In this document: positions 54,467 through 63,694 of the stretch, piece after piece | Position numbering within the stretch: position 1 is the stretch's first letter | Layout: each line of letters opens with the position of its first letter | Assembly (NCBI RefSeq): GCF_901827185.1 | Contig: NZ_LR594671.1 | Span: 806,001-870,000 of the forward strand | Length of the DNA: 64,000 bases | Direction: 5' to 3' | Source: Variovorax sp. PBL-E5 | GTDB taxonomy: Bacteria > Pseudomonadota > Gammaproteobacteria > Burkholderiales > Burkholderiaceae_C | Translations under genes and position numbers: made by a program | Notes under the pieces: generated by a model | Databases searched by the model: none | What the model saw: only the letters and a program-made list of their open reading frames with translations | What the model was told of the DNA's origin: nothing

Positions 54467-55495
54467 TCACTTGAGCGGGCCTTTCTTTTCCAGGATCCTG
54501 AATTCCTTCACCACGTGCGGCATCAGCTTCGCGAGCTGAGGCACGACCACGCTCTTCAGCGTCGCGATCGAGGTGGCACGGATCTGTTGCGCGATTTCCG
54601 TTCCCTCGCCGCGCCGCGTGGCGACGATCAGCGTGCGGCGCATGGCCGGCCCGGGCAGCGGCAGCACCCGCACCGCGTGCGGCTGGACGCCCGACTTGAG
54701 CAGGATCAGCGGCGTCATCACCGTCCAGCCGAAGCCGCCGGCGACCATGCGCACGACGGCGTCGGTGGTGTCGAACTGGTAGCGCACCGGCGCCTGCATG
54801 CCGGCGCTCTCGAGGTAGCTCTGGATGCGCGTGAGCATGTGCGCGTCGCGCCCGTAGCGGATGAAGTCGAGCTTGGCGCCCAGGCTCTTGACGTCGCTGA
54901 CCTTGCCGCGGTGCGAAGCCGGAATGGCCAGCACGAAGGGCTCGCTGCAGATCGGCAGCGCCTCGACCTCCGGCGGAACCGGCGTCTCGTCCGAGGTGAT
55001 GATGACGTCCGAGCGGCGCTCCAGCAGCGCCGGAATGCCGGTCGCCTTGAAGCCCGAGGCGATCGTCCATTCGAAGGCGAGTTCGCGCAGCTGCGACAGC
55101 ACGGTGACGCCGGCGGTCGACGCGAAGCTGTCCAGCATGCCGATGCGCAGCAGCGGCAGCCGGCCGGAGCCGCTGTAGCGCATCTGGTCCTCCAGCTTGT
55201 GCGCGGCGGTGACGATCTCGAGCGCGTGCTGGCAGACGGATTGCCCGACCAGCGTCAGCACCGGCGGCCGCACGGAGCGGTCGAAGAGCTTGACGCGCAG
55301 CGCCTGCTCCAGCGCGGTGACCGACTGCGACACCGCTGCTTGCGTCAGGTTGAGTTGTTCGGCCGCCGCGGTCATGGTGCGTCGTTCCACGACAGCCAGG
55401 AAGACCTCGAGCAGGCGCAGCGTGAGGCTGAGCGGTGGCGATCCCGCGGTCAGGCCCTGAAGGGCCGCCGCAGCGACGGCTGCGTCGTCTTGCAT
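54467..55495 (-). CDS. LysR-family regulator of the dioxygenase cluster
   Basis: 342 residues. Winged helix LRLLEVFLAVVERRTMTAAA with EQLNLTQAAVSQSVTALEQAL, then effector-binding domain. Divergent from the first Bug gene of a long catabolic cluster, with the palindrome CTTATAGTTTGTATAAA in the 75-base gap and another copy before the second gene set. It probably controls both. Start at 55495 fits the shortest family N-terminus; the frame continues upstream out of context. Confidence 0.88.
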   Translation of the reverse strand: MQDDAAVAAAALQGLTAGSPPLSLTLRLLEVFLAVVERRTMTAAAEQLNLTQAAVSQSVTALEQALRVKLFDRSVRPPVLTLVGQSVCQHALEIVTAAHKLEDQMRYSGSGRLPLLRIGMLDSFASTAGVTVLSQLRELAFEWTIASGFKATGIPALLERRSDVIITSDETPVPPEVEALPICSEPFVLAIPASHRGKVSDVKSLGAKLDFIRYGRDAHMLTRIQSYLESAGMQAPVRYQFDTTDAVVRMVAGGFGWTVMTPLILLKSGVQPHAVRVLPLPGPAMRRTLIVATRRGEGTEIAQQIRATSIATLKSVVVPQLAKLMPHVVKEFRILEKKGPLK

Positions 55496-55510
55496 TGCTA
55501 GTTGCTCCAA

Positions 55511-55527
55511 CTTATAGTTTGTATAAA
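55511..55527. promoter_or_regulatory. LysR-type operator, copy 1
   Basis: CTTATA-5-TATAAA palindrome (one mismatch) in the lysR/Bug divergent region, 44 bases before the Bug start. It shares 14 of 17 positions with 57429-57445. Confidence 0.65.
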
Positions 55528-55570
55528 TGTAAGGGCTTGGTGTCCTGCCAGCCATTCTCACGGAGACACG

Positions 55571-56533
55571 ATGAAAAGATTCCTGCGCGCGGCCCTGGTC
55601 CTCGGCCTGCTGGGCGGCGCGGGCGGCGCCGTTGCCGCCTATCCCGATCATCCCGTGCGCATCATCTTGCCCTATGCGGCAGGCGGCGGCGCCGACGTGC
55701 TGACCCGCACGGTCGCGGACGCGCTCGGCAAGCTTTGGAAGCAATCGGTGCTGGTAGACAACCGGCCCGGCGCCGGCGCCACCATCGGCACGGACATGGT
55801 GGCCAAGGCGCCGGCCGACGGCTACACGCTGCTGATGACGGCCGGCACGATGGCTGTCAGCCCGGCCGCGTATCCGAAACTGCCTTACGACGTGCTGAAG
55901 GACTTCGCGCCCATCACCATGGTCGCCGAATCGCCCTACGTGCTCGCCGTCAACGCGGCCGTGCCGGCGAAGACCGTGGCGGACCTTCTGAAACTCGCCA
56001 AAAGACAGCCCGGCAAGCTGAACTTCGGCTCGCCCGGCAACGGCACGCTGTCGCACCTGAGCTTCGAGCTGCTGTCCTTTCGCACCGGCACCCGCAGCAC
56101 GCTGGTCAACTACAAGGGCAGCAATCCGGCGCTCACCGCGGTGATGGCGGGCGAGGTCGACTTCGTGCTCGACACGCCGGCCGCCGTGATGCCGCAGGTC
56201 GACGCCGGCAAGCTGCGCGCACTCGGCGTGACCTCGGCGGCGCGCAGCCGAGGCCTGCCGTCGGTGCCCACGTTGCAGGAGGAGGGCGTGCCCGACTTCG
56301 ACGTCACGATCTGGTTCGGTCTGATGGCGCCCGCCCACACATCGCCCGAGATCGTGCGCCAGCTGCACGACGACGTGGCCAAGGTGCTGGCCGCGCCCGC
56401 CATGAAGGAGAAGCTCGGCCGCGAGCGCCTGGAGATCACCACCATGCAGCCCGACGAATTCGCCACCTACCTTCGCCGCGACGTCGCCAAGTGGGGCGAC
56501 GTCGTCAGAAAAGCCAACATCAAGTTCGATTGA
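55571..56533 (+). CDS. Bug/TctC-family periplasmic receptor 1 of the dioxygenase cluster
   Basis: 320 residues. Signal peptide ending AAYP; Bug motifs RIILPYAAGGGADVLTRTVA, NRPGAGATIGTDMVAKAPAD and TLVNYKGSNPALTAVMAGEV are visible. It would bind a carboxylate substrate of the pathway. ACGGAGA precedes the ATG. No TctAB genes are next to it; four bases from the dioxygenase start after it. Confidence 0.9.
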   Translation: MKRFLRAALVLGLLGGAGGAVAAYPDHPVRIILPYAAGGGADVLTRTVADALGKLWKQSVLVDNRPGAGATIGTDMVAKAPADGYTLLMTAGTMAVSPAAYPKLPYDVLKDFAPITMVAESPYVLAVNAAVPAKTVADLLKLAKRQPGKLNFGSPGNGTLSHLSFELLSFRTGTRSTLVNYKGSNPALTAVMAGEVDFVLDTPAAVMPQVDAGKLRALGVTSAARSRGLPSVPTLQEEGVPDFDVTIWFGLMAPAHTSPEIVRQLHDDVAKVLAAPAMKEKLGRERLEITTMQPDEFATYLRRDVAKWGDVVRKANIKFD

Positions 56534-56537
56534 AACC

Positions 56538-57389
56538 ATGAACCTGTCCATCACCCATTCCGACCGGCCGATCGGCGCCCGGGTCGCCAACGTCCGTCTG
56601 CCCGATCTGGATGAAGATGCGTTCCGCCGGATCCTCGATCTGGTGAACGAGCGCAGCGTCGTCACCATCGAAGGACAGGATCTGTCCGAGCAGCAGCAGA
56701 TCGATTTCGCGCGCCGCTTCGGCGAACTGCAGAAGATCTTTCTGAAGGATGCGCTGTCGAGCCGCTACCCCGAACTCTTCGTGGTCTCGAACATCCTCGA
56801 GAACGGCAAGCCGATCGGCAGCACCGACGCGGGCGTGTACTGGCACACCGACGGCGCCTACCTGCCGAAGCCGCACAGCGTCTCGATGCTGTATGCCATC
56901 GAGGTGCCCGAGAAGGACGGCAAGGCCGTGGGCGACACGCTGTTCGCCGCCATGGGCGCGGCCTACGACGCGCTGCCGCAGGCCACGCGCGAGCAGGTCG
57001 ACCGGCTGCGCGGCGTGCACAGCCTGCACTACCGCTACGCGACCAAGGCGGATGCCGCGCAGGACATGGCCGAGCTCACGCGGCAGTTTCCGCCGGTCTC
57101 GCATCCGCTGGCGATCCGGCACCCGGCCACCGGCCGCAAGTGCCTGTACCTCAGCGAGGGCTACACGACCCGCATCGAAGGCCTGCCCGAGGACGAGGGC
57201 GAAGCCCTGCTGAAGGCGCTGTGCGAGCACGTGGTGCGGCCCGAATTCCAGTACCGGCACCGGTGGGCGCCCGGCGACCTGCTGATCTGGGACAACCGCG
57301 CCACGCTGCATCGCGCCACCTTCGACTACGCGCTGCCGCAGCGCCGGCTGATGCGGCGCGCCACCGTCTCCGGCGAGGCCTTCGGGTAA
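56538..57389 (+). CDS. TauD/TfdA-type alpha-ketoglutarate dioxygenase 1
   Basis: 283 residues. Iron ligands are His103 and Asp105 (WHTDGAYLPKP) and His258 (WDNRATLHRATF), and the conserved Arg of LMRRAT holds alpha-ketoglutarate. The fold is that of TauD, TfdA and chiral-herbicide dioxygenases, which hydroxylate beside a heteroatom and split the product. First of four paralogues in this window. Substrate unknown. Confidence 0.9.
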   Translation: MNLSITHSDRPIGARVANVRLPDLDEDAFRRILDLVNERSVVTIEGQDLSEQQQIDFARRFGELQKIFLKDALSSRYPELFVVSNILENGKPIGSTDAGVYWHTDGAYLPKPHSVSMLYAIEVPEKDGKAVGDTLFAAMGAAYDALPQATREQVDRLRGVHSLHYRYATKADAAQDMAELTRQFPPVSHPLAIRHPATGRKCLYLSEGYTTRIEGLPEDEGEALLKALCEHVVRPEFQYRHRWAPGDLLIWDNRATLHRATFDYALPQRRLMRRATVSGEAFG

Positions 57390-57428
57390 GCACCGCCGCT
57401 GGAGGGCTTGCGGTGGATCGCTGTCGGA

Positions 57429-57445
57429 CTTATAGTTAATATAAG
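57429..57445. promoter_or_regulatory. LysR-type operator, copy 2
   Basis: CTTATAGTTAATATAAG, with perfect 6-bp arms CTTATA/TATAAG around GTTAA, 45 bases before the start of the second dioxygenase. It matches the first copy in sequence and placement, marking a second promoter controlled by the same regulator. Confidence 0.7.
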
Positions 57446-57489
57446 CAAAGGCACTGTCTAGCCTCGCTCCCATTCAACCGAGGTGAACG

Positions 57490-58416
57490 ATGGATTCCTC
57501 AATCACGCTGCGCCACTTTCCCCCCTCCGACACCGGCGCCGGCCGGCCGGAACGCGAGGTCGTGCTGAAGGGCCCGGGCATCGGCGCCGAGGTCCGGGGC
57601 GTCGACGTGGCCCGTGGCCTCGACGACGAAGCCTTCGAATTCGTGCGCAATGCGCTGCACGAGTATTCGGTGATCGTGCTGCGCGACCAGGACCTGGCAC
57701 CGGCCGAGCAGACGGCCTTCACGAAGCGGCTGGGCGAGATGCGCGTCTCCTTCTACAACCGCTATGGCGTGCCCGGACATCCCGAGCTGTCGGTGGTCTC
57801 CAACATCAGGAAGGAGGACGGCGAGGCGATCGGCATCGCCGACGCCGGCATGCTCTGGCACACCGACGCCTCCTACCTGAAGACGCCGGACATGTACACG
57901 GTGCTCTACGGCCTGCAGATACCGCAGCGCGACGGCCAGGTGCTCGGCGACACGGTCTTCACCAGCGCCTGGCGGGCCTACGAGGCCTTGCCCGAGGCGA
58001 TGAAGAAGCGCATCGCAGGCCTGCGCGCGACGCACAGCTTCATCCATCACCTGGACAAGAAGAAGCGGGCCGGCAACCTCAAGCGCGCGCCGCTCACCGA
58101 GGCGCAGAAGGCGGAGCTGCCCGATGTCGACCATCCGATCGTGCGCACCCATCCGGTCAACGGCCGTCCCTGCCTGTTCGTGACGGAAGGACATACCAGC
58201 GCCGTGGTCGGGTTGTCCGAGGACGAAAGCGACGCGCTGCTCGAGGCGCTGTGGACACAGCTGAAGAACCCCGCCTTCCACTACCGGCACAGCTGGCGCA
58301 AGGGCGACCTGATCGTCTGGGACAACTGCGCGGTGCACCACCTCGCGGTCTTCGACTACGGCGACATTCCGCGCCGGCTGCATCGCGCGGGCATTCTCGG
58401 CCCGGAGCCTTTCTAG
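57490..58416 (+). CDS. TauD/TfdA-type alpha-ketoglutarate dioxygenase 2
   Basis: 308 residues. Iron ligands His124 and Asp126 (WHTDASYLKTP) and His284 (WDNCAVHHLAVFDY). It is longer than paralogue 1, with an N-terminal extension before GPGIGAEVRGVDVARGLDDE. AGGTGAACG precedes the ATG. It heads a set with the second Bug receptor, D-2-hydroxyacid dehydrogenase and MmgE/PrpD protein. Confidence 0.9.
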   Translation: MDSSITLRHFPPSDTGAGRPEREVVLKGPGIGAEVRGVDVARGLDDEAFEFVRNALHEYSVIVLRDQDLAPAEQTAFTKRLGEMRVSFYNRYGVPGHPELSVVSNIRKEDGEAIGIADAGMLWHTDASYLKTPDMYTVLYGLQIPQRDGQVLGDTVFTSAWRAYEALPEAMKKRIAGLRATHSFIHHLDKKKRAGNLKRAPLTEAQKAELPDVDHPIVRTHPVNGRPCLFVTEGHTSAVVGLSEDESDALLEALWTQLKNPAFHYRHSWRKGDLIVWDNCAVHHLAVFDYGDIPRRLHRAGILGPEPF

Positions 58417-58449
58417 GCGCAGCCGTTGCGAAGCGGAAAGGAAGGGCGA

Positions 58450-59427
58450 ATGAAGCACCACGGTCTGCGCAGAAGCCTGCTCGCCGGCATGGCCGGGCTC
58501 GCGCTGTTCGGCGCTGTCGCGGCCCAGGCCGGCGACTATCCGAGCAAGCCCATCCGTCTCGTCGTCGCCTACCCGCCGGGCGGACCGCTCGACATCCTCG
58601 CGCGCGTGCTCGCCGAGCCGCTGGGCACGGCGCTCGGCCAGCCCCTGATCATCGAGAACCGCGCGGGCGCGGGCGGCGTCATCGGTTCGGACTTCGTCGC
58701 CAAGGCGCAGCCCGACGGCTACACGATCCTGCTCGGCTCGACGCCGCTGGCGATCCAGGAAACGCTCTACCGCAAGCTGCCCTATTCGGCCACGCGCGAC
58801 CTGACGCCGATCGCCAACCTCGCGGAAGGCCCGCAGGTGCTCGTCGTCGGCAGCGCGGTGCCGGTGAAGACGGTGCAGGAACTGATCGACTACGGCCGTG
58901 CGCAGCACGGCAAGCTCAACTACGCCTCGCCGAGCGCGGGCGGAACCAACCACCTCGCGGCGGAGCTGCTCAAAATGCGCGGCGGCTTCGAGGCCACGCA
59001 CATCGCGTACAAGGGCGGGGCGCCGGCGGAAATCGCCATCATCAGCGGCGACGTCGCGTTCGGCTTCGGCGCGCTGACGGGCTCGCTGCAGCAAGTCCGG
59101 CAAGGCCGCCTGCGCGCGCTGGGCGTGACGTCGAAGCAGCGCTGGCCGAGCGCGCCGGACGTGCCCGCCATCGCCGAGACGCTGCCGGGCTTCGATGTCA
59201 GTTCCTGGTACGGCCTGCTCGGGCCGGCCGGCATGCCGGCGGAGGTCGTGCAGCGGCTCAACAGCGAGGTCAACAAGATCCTCGCGCAGCCGGCGATGAA
59301 GAAGCGCCTGGTCGATCTGGACCTGCTGCCCGCGCCGGGCACGCCGGCCCAGTTTCGCGCCTACCTTCACCAGAACATCGACATGTGGGGCAAGGTCGTC
59401 AGGGACGCCGGGATCACCGTCGACTGA
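58450..59427 (+). CDS. Bug/TctC-family periplasmic receptor 2 of the dioxygenase cluster
   Basis: 325 residues. Signal peptide ending AAQA-GD, then LVVAYPPGGPLDILARVLAE, NRAGAGGVIGSDFVAKAQPD and HIAYKGGAPAEIAIISGDVA. Bug fold as in other receptors of this window. Thirty-three bases behind dioxygenase 2. AAGGGCGA precedes the ATG; the longer open frame starting 58426 was rejected as the extra residues add no signal peptide. Confidence 0.9.
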   Translation: MKHHGLRRSLLAGMAGLALFGAVAAQAGDYPSKPIRLVVAYPPGGPLDILARVLAEPLGTALGQPLIIENRAGAGGVIGSDFVAKAQPDGYTILLGSTPLAIQETLYRKLPYSATRDLTPIANLAEGPQVLVVGSAVPVKTVQELIDYGRAQHGKLNYASPSAGGTNHLAAELLKMRGGFEATHIAYKGGAPAEIAIISGDVAFGFGALTGSLQQVRQGRLRALGVTSKQRWPSAPDVPAIAETLPGFDVSSWYGLLGPAGMPAEVVQRLNSEVNKILAQPAMKKRLVDLDLLPAPGTPAQFRAYLHQNIDMWGKVVRDAGITVD

Positions 59428-59434
59428 AACAACC

Positions 59435-60427
59435 ATGACCACCGGCACACCGTCTCTCCGCATCGCAGTGCTCGACGACTACCAGGGCGTGGCCGCGCGG
59501 CTCGGGCCCTGGTCGTCCATCCCGGATGCCGAGCTCACGGCCTTCGCCGACCATCTGGACGATGTCGATGCGCTGGCCGAGCGCCTGGCGCCCTTCGACG
59601 TCGTCTGCCTGATGCGCGAACGCACGCGGATGCCGGCCGGGCTGCTGTCGCGCCTGCCGAAACTCAAGCTGATCGTCACGGCCGGCATGTGGAACGCGAG
59701 CCTCGATGTCGGCCATGCCGTGCGCCAGGGCATTGCGGTCTGCGGCACCACCTCGCTGCAATCGGGCACGCCGGAGCTGACCTGGCTGCTGCTGCTCGCA
59801 CTGGCGCGGCGGCTGCCGGCCGAACTGGCCTCCGTGGCCGCGGGCGGCTGGCAGACCGCCGTCGGCGACGAACTCGAGGGCCGCGTGCTCGGCGTCCTCG
59901 GCCTGGGAACGATCGGCTCGAAAGTGGCGCGCGTGGCCAACGCCTTCGGCATGCGCGTGCTCGCATGGAGCGAGAACCTCACGGCCGAGCGCGCTGCCGA
60001 AGCCGGCGCCTCGCTGGTGAGCAAGGACGAGTTGCTGCGCAGTTCCGACTACGTCACGGTCCACATGAAGCTGAGCCCGCGCACGCGCGGCCTGATCGGC
60101 GCGCGCGAGTTCGGTCTCATGAAGCGCTCGGCCTTCCTGGTCAACACCTCGCGCGGGCCGATCGTCTCGGAGCCCGCGCTGATCGATGCGCTGCAGAGCG
60201 GACGCATCGCCGGCGTCGGGCTGGACGTGTTCGACGTCGAGCCGCTGCCGCCGGACCATCCGCTGCGCAGCCTGCCCCACGTGATCGCGACGCCGCACAT
60301 CGGCTACGTGACCGAGCGCAACTACGCGCACTTCTACGCCCAGTTCGTCGAGGACATCCTGGCCTGGATCGCCAAGGCGCCGGTGCGCGTGCTCGATGCC
60401 GACCGGTCCTCGCTGCAAACCGTCTAG
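59435..60427 (+). CDS. D-2-hydroxyacid dehydrogenase of the dioxygenase cluster
   Basis: 330 residues. NAD-binding VLGLGTIGSKVARVANAFG, catalytic Arg in VNTSRGPIVS, Glu in DVFDVEPLPPD and His in ATPHIGYVTE. It would interconvert a 2-keto acid and D-2-hydroxy acid formed downstream of the dioxygenases. Seven bases after the second Bug gene and 11 bases before the MmgE/PrpD gene, so same operon. Confidence 0.9.
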   Translation: MTTGTPSLRIAVLDDYQGVAARLGPWSSIPDAELTAFADHLDDVDALAERLAPFDVVCLMRERTRMPAGLLSRLPKLKLIVTAGMWNASLDVGHAVRQGIAVCGTTSLQSGTPELTWLLLLALARRLPAELASVAAGGWQTAVGDELEGRVLGVLGLGTIGSKVARVANAFGMRVLAWSENLTAERAAEAGASLVSKDELLRSSDYVTVHMKLSPRTRGLIGAREFGLMKRSAFLVNTSRGPIVSEPALIDALQSGRIAGVGLDVFDVEPLPPDHPLRSLPHVIATPHIGYVTERNYAHFYAQFVEDILAWIAKAPVRVLDADRSSLQTV

Positions 60428-60438
60428 GAGATCCGCTC

Positions 60439-61857
60439 TTGGCATCGTCTTTCTTCTCCGATTTCGCCGACTTTGCCGCGCAAGCCGCGACGACGGGATT
60501 TCCCGCTCTGGCGCAGCAGCGTGCGCTCGACGGCATCACCGACTGTGTGGGCTGCATCGCGGCCGGCCGGCGCGAGCCGCTGGCGGGCAAGTTGCTGCGC
60601 GCGCTGCCAGGCCGCGCCTTCGAGGGCAGCATCGATGCCGAGACCGCGGTCATGGCCTTCAGCGACCGCGCGGCCCTGCCGACGGACGCGGCGATCTTCA
60701 ACGGCGCGCTCGCGCATGCGATCGACTTCGATGATTCGAGCCATCCCGCCTATGCGCACACCAGTGCGGTGCTGGTGCCGACCTTGCTCTCGGCCAGCGC
60801 GATGGCGCGCGTGTCGGGCACGGATGCCATCAACGCCTACATCGTCGGCCTCGAGATGTTCGGCAAGCTGGCGCGCGGCATGAACAACCGCCACTACGAG
60901 AACGGCTGGCATGCCACCAGCACTTTCGGGACGATCGCTGCGGCGGCCGCGGCCGCCATGCTGCTGCGCCTGCCCGCCGCGCAGATCGCCGGCGCGCTGA
61001 ATCTCGCGACCTCCTTTGCTTCGGGCCTGCGCGCGCACTTCGGCACCATGACCAAGCCGCTGCATGCCGGCATCGCGGCGCGCAACGGCATCCAGGCCGC
61101 GATGCTGGCGCGCGAAGACTTCGGTTGCGCGAGCGCGGCCCTGGACCATCCCTATGGCTTCGCGACCGTCTTCAACTGGGGGCCCGACAAGGCCGATCTC
61201 GGCGCCATGGGAAAGCCCGGCGAAGCGCTCGAGATCCTGACCGACTACGGCCTGTCGCTGAAGGCCTTCCCGTCCTGCGGCGCGACCCATCCCGGCATCG
61301 AGGCGGCGACCAAGGTCCACCGGTGGCTGGCCGGCCGCAAGCCGCGGCGCGTTCGCATCGGCGTGCCGGAGCTCTCCTTCCGGCCCCTGATCCATCATTC
61401 GCCGAAGACGCCGCTGGAGGGCAAGTTCAGCCTCGAGTTCTGCGTCGCGGCCGGGCTGCTGGACGGCCAGGTCCGCATCGACACCTTCACGCAGGCGCGC
61501 GTGTCCTCGCCCGACATCGTCGGGCTGATCGCGCGCACCACGATGGAGGTGGACGAGCGCGTGCGCTTCGATCCCGAATGGGCGACCGCGGTGCGGGTCG
61601 AGACCGAGGACGGCGCGATGCACGAGGAACTGGTGCCGCTCGCGATCGGCAAGGTGGGCCGCTGGTTCAGCGAGAACGAGTTGCGCACCAAGTTCCTGGA
61701 TTGCTGCCGCGGTGTGCTGGCGGACGACCGGGCCGACGGCCTGTTCCGCACACTGCGAGATCTGCCGTCGCTCGATTCGCTCGCCACGCTGCAGCGCCAG
61801 CTGCATGTGGCATCGCGACAGGCCGAGGCCCGGGACACCGCGAGCGTCGCGGCCTAG
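60439..61857 (+). CDS. MmgE/PrpD-family protein, TTG start
   Basis: 472 residues, all-helical/alpha-beta MmgE/PrpD (2-methylcitrate dehydratase-like) fold. DITDCVGCIAAGR-like start, the block NGALAHAIDFDDSSHPAYAH with metal/active-site residues, and GCASAALDHPYGFATVFNWG are visible. It may dehydrate or isomerise a hydroxy-carboxylate. No ATG lies near the start of similarity; TTG at 60439 has AGGAG eight bases upstream. Confidence 0.85.
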   Translation: MASSFFSDFADFAAQAATTGFPALAQQRALDGITDCVGCIAAGRREPLAGKLLRALPGRAFEGSIDAETAVMAFSDRAALPTDAAIFNGALAHAIDFDDSSHPAYAHTSAVLVPTLLSASAMARVSGTDAINAYIVGLEMFGKLARGMNNRHYENGWHATSTFGTIAAAAAAAMLLRLPAAQIAGALNLATSFASGLRAHFGTMTKPLHAGIAARNGIQAAMLAREDFGCASAALDHPYGFATVFNWGPDKADLGAMGKPGEALEILTDYGLSLKAFPSCGATHPGIEAATKVHRWLAGRKPRRVRIGVPELSFRPLIHHSPKTPLEGKFSLEFCVAAGLLDGQVRIDTFTQARVSSPDIVGLIARTTMEVDERVRFDPEWATAVRVETEDGAMHEELVPLAIGKVGRWFSENELRTKFLDCCRGVLADDRADGLFRTLRDLPSLDSLATLQRQLHVASRQAEARDTASVAA

Positions 61858-61876
61858 CGCCAAGGAGAAAGCAGCC

Positions 61877-62782
61877 ATGGCCACCGTCACTCCCAGCGGC
61901 GCCGCGCTCGGCGCCGAGATCCGCGGCATCGATGCCTCGGTGCCGCTCTCCGACGCCGGCCTCGCGCTGGTGCTGCAGGCCCTGCACACGCACAAGGTGG
62001 TCGTGCTGCGCGATCAGCTGCTGCAGCCTGTGCAGCAGATCGCTTTCTGCGCGCGCTTCGGATCGCTCGAGGAACACGTGCTGGCGCAGTTCCTGGTGCC
62101 GGGCCATCGCGAGCTGGTGCGGGTGTCGAACGTGCTCGACGAGGCGGGCAAGCCGATCGGCCTGGTCGATGCCGGGCGCCTCTGGCACAGCGATGGCGCC
62201 TTTCTCGACAAGCCGAACCTCTATTCGATGCTGTATGCGATCGAGATCCCGCACGGCGCTGACGGGCGCTCGCTCGGCGAAACGTGGTTTGTCGATACGG
62301 CCAAGGCTTACGGGTCGCTGCCCCGGGCGATGAAGCAACGCATCACCGGCCTCACGGCCCTCAATTCGCTCGAGGCCGTGTACGCGGCCATGCACAAGGA
62401 CAAGGCGGCGCTGAACCGGCCGCCGCTGACCGAGGCGCAGCGGCGCGGCGTCGTGCACCCGGTGGTGCGCGTGCATCCGCACAGCGGCCAGCTGTGCCTG
62501 TATGTGAGCCGCGCCGCGACGGTGCGCATCCTCGGGCTCGCCGAGGAGGACAGCCGCGCGCTCATCGACGAGCTCGCCGACTGGTGCGTGCGCGACGAGA
62601 TGCAATACCACCACCGTTGGCGCGAAGGCGACCTGCTGATCTGGGACAACTGCGGCGGCCAGCACCTGGCCATCGGCGACTACGCGCTGCCGCAACGGCG
62701 CCTGATGCACCGCGCCACCGTCGCCGGTATCGAGCCCGTCGGTGCGCCCGCGCACGAGAGCGCCACCGCCGACGCCGCATGA
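61877..62782 (+). CDS. TauD/TfdA-type alpha-ketoglutarate dioxygenase 3
   Basis: 301 residues. Iron ligands His104 and Asp106 (WHSDGAFLDKP) and His263 (WDNCGGQHLAIGDY). Very similar along its length to the following gene (for example IDELADWCVRDEMQYHHRW and LVRVSNVLDEAGKPIG), so the two arose by tandem duplication. CAAGGAGAAA is a strong ribosome-binding site. Substrate unknown. Confidence 0.9.
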   Translation: MATVTPSGAALGAEIRGIDASVPLSDAGLALVLQALHTHKVVVLRDQLLQPVQQIAFCARFGSLEEHVLAQFLVPGHRELVRVSNVLDEAGKPIGLVDAGRLWHSDGAFLDKPNLYSMLYAIEIPHGADGRSLGETWFVDTAKAYGSLPRAMKQRITGLTALNSLEAVYAAMHKDKAALNRPPLTEAQRRGVVHPVVRVHPHSGQLCLYVSRAATVRILGLAEEDSRALIDELADWCVRDEMQYHHRWREGDLLIWDNCGGQHLAIGDYALPQRRLMHRATVAGIEPVGAPAHESATADAA

Positions 62783-62807
62783 ACACGCGCATTCCAGGAC
62801 CCGAACG

Positions 62808-63680
62808 ATGACGATGGAACAGATCATTCCCAGCGGCGCCCCCCTCGGGGCCGAGATCCGGGGCATCGACCTCGGCGCCGGCGTGGACGATGCGACGGTC
62901 GAGCGCATCAAGGCCGCGCTGCATGCGCACAAGGTGGTCGTGCTGCGCGACCAGTGGCTGACGCCGGACCAGCAGATCGCGTTCTGCAGCCGCATCGGAA
63001 CGCTCGAGCCGCACGTGCTGCCGCAGTACCTGGTGCCCGGCTATCGCGATCTGGTGCGTGTCTCCAACGTGCTCGACGCCGCCGGCCAGCCGATCGGCAT
63101 GATCGATGCCGGCCGCGTGTGGCACAGCGACGGCGCCTTCCTCGAACGGCCCAACATGTACTCGATGCTCTATGCGCTGGAGATACCCGCCGACGCCGAC
63201 GGCAACCCGCTCGGCGCGACCCTGTTCGCAAGCACCGCGGCCGCCTACGACCGGCTGCCGGCCGCGACGAAGGCCCGGATCGCGGATTTGAAGGCGGTCA
63301 ATTCGCTGGCCGCGGTCTACGAATCACTGCGGCGCTCGAACGCAGCCGCCCAGCGGGCGCCGCTGACCGAGGCGCAGAAGCGCGAGGTCACGCATCCGGT
63401 CGTGCGCACCCATCCGCACACCGGCGAGAAGTGCATCTACGTGAGCAAGGCCGCGACGCTGCGCATCATCGGCCTGCCCGAGGACGAAAGCCGCCAGCTC
63501 ATCGACGAACTCGCCGACTGGTGCGTACGCGACGAGATGGTGTATCGGCATCGCTGGCAGGTCGGCGATCTGCTCATGTGGGACAACTGCGCGAGCCAGC
63601 ATCTCGCCGTCGGCGACTACGCGCTGCCGCAGCGGCGTCTGATGCATCGCACCACCGTCGGCGGCAGCGTGCCCTTCTGA
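62808..63680 (+). CDS. TauD/TfdA-type alpha-ketoglutarate dioxygenase 4
   Basis: 290 residues. Iron ligands His106 and Asp108 (WHSDGAFLERP) and His265 (WDNCASQHLAVGDY). Tandem paralogue of dioxygenase 3. Start at 62808 chosen over an upstream ATG at 62742 inside the previous gene because similarity (TMEQIIPSGAPLGAEIRG) starts here. Followed 15 bases later by the aldolase gene. Confidence 0.9.
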   Translation: MTMEQIIPSGAPLGAEIRGIDLGAGVDDATVERIKAALHAHKVVVLRDQWLTPDQQIAFCSRIGTLEPHVLPQYLVPGYRDLVRVSNVLDAAGQPIGMIDAGRVWHSDGAFLERPNMYSMLYALEIPADADGNPLGATLFASTAAAYDRLPAATKARIADLKAVNSLAAVYESLRRSNAAAQRAPLTEAQKREVTHPVVRTHPHTGEKCIYVSKAATLRIIGLPEDESRQLIDELADWCVRDEMVYRHRWQVGDLLMWDNCASQHLAVGDYALPQRRLMHRTTVGGSVPF

Positions 63681-63694
63681 AAAAGAAAGAACCC

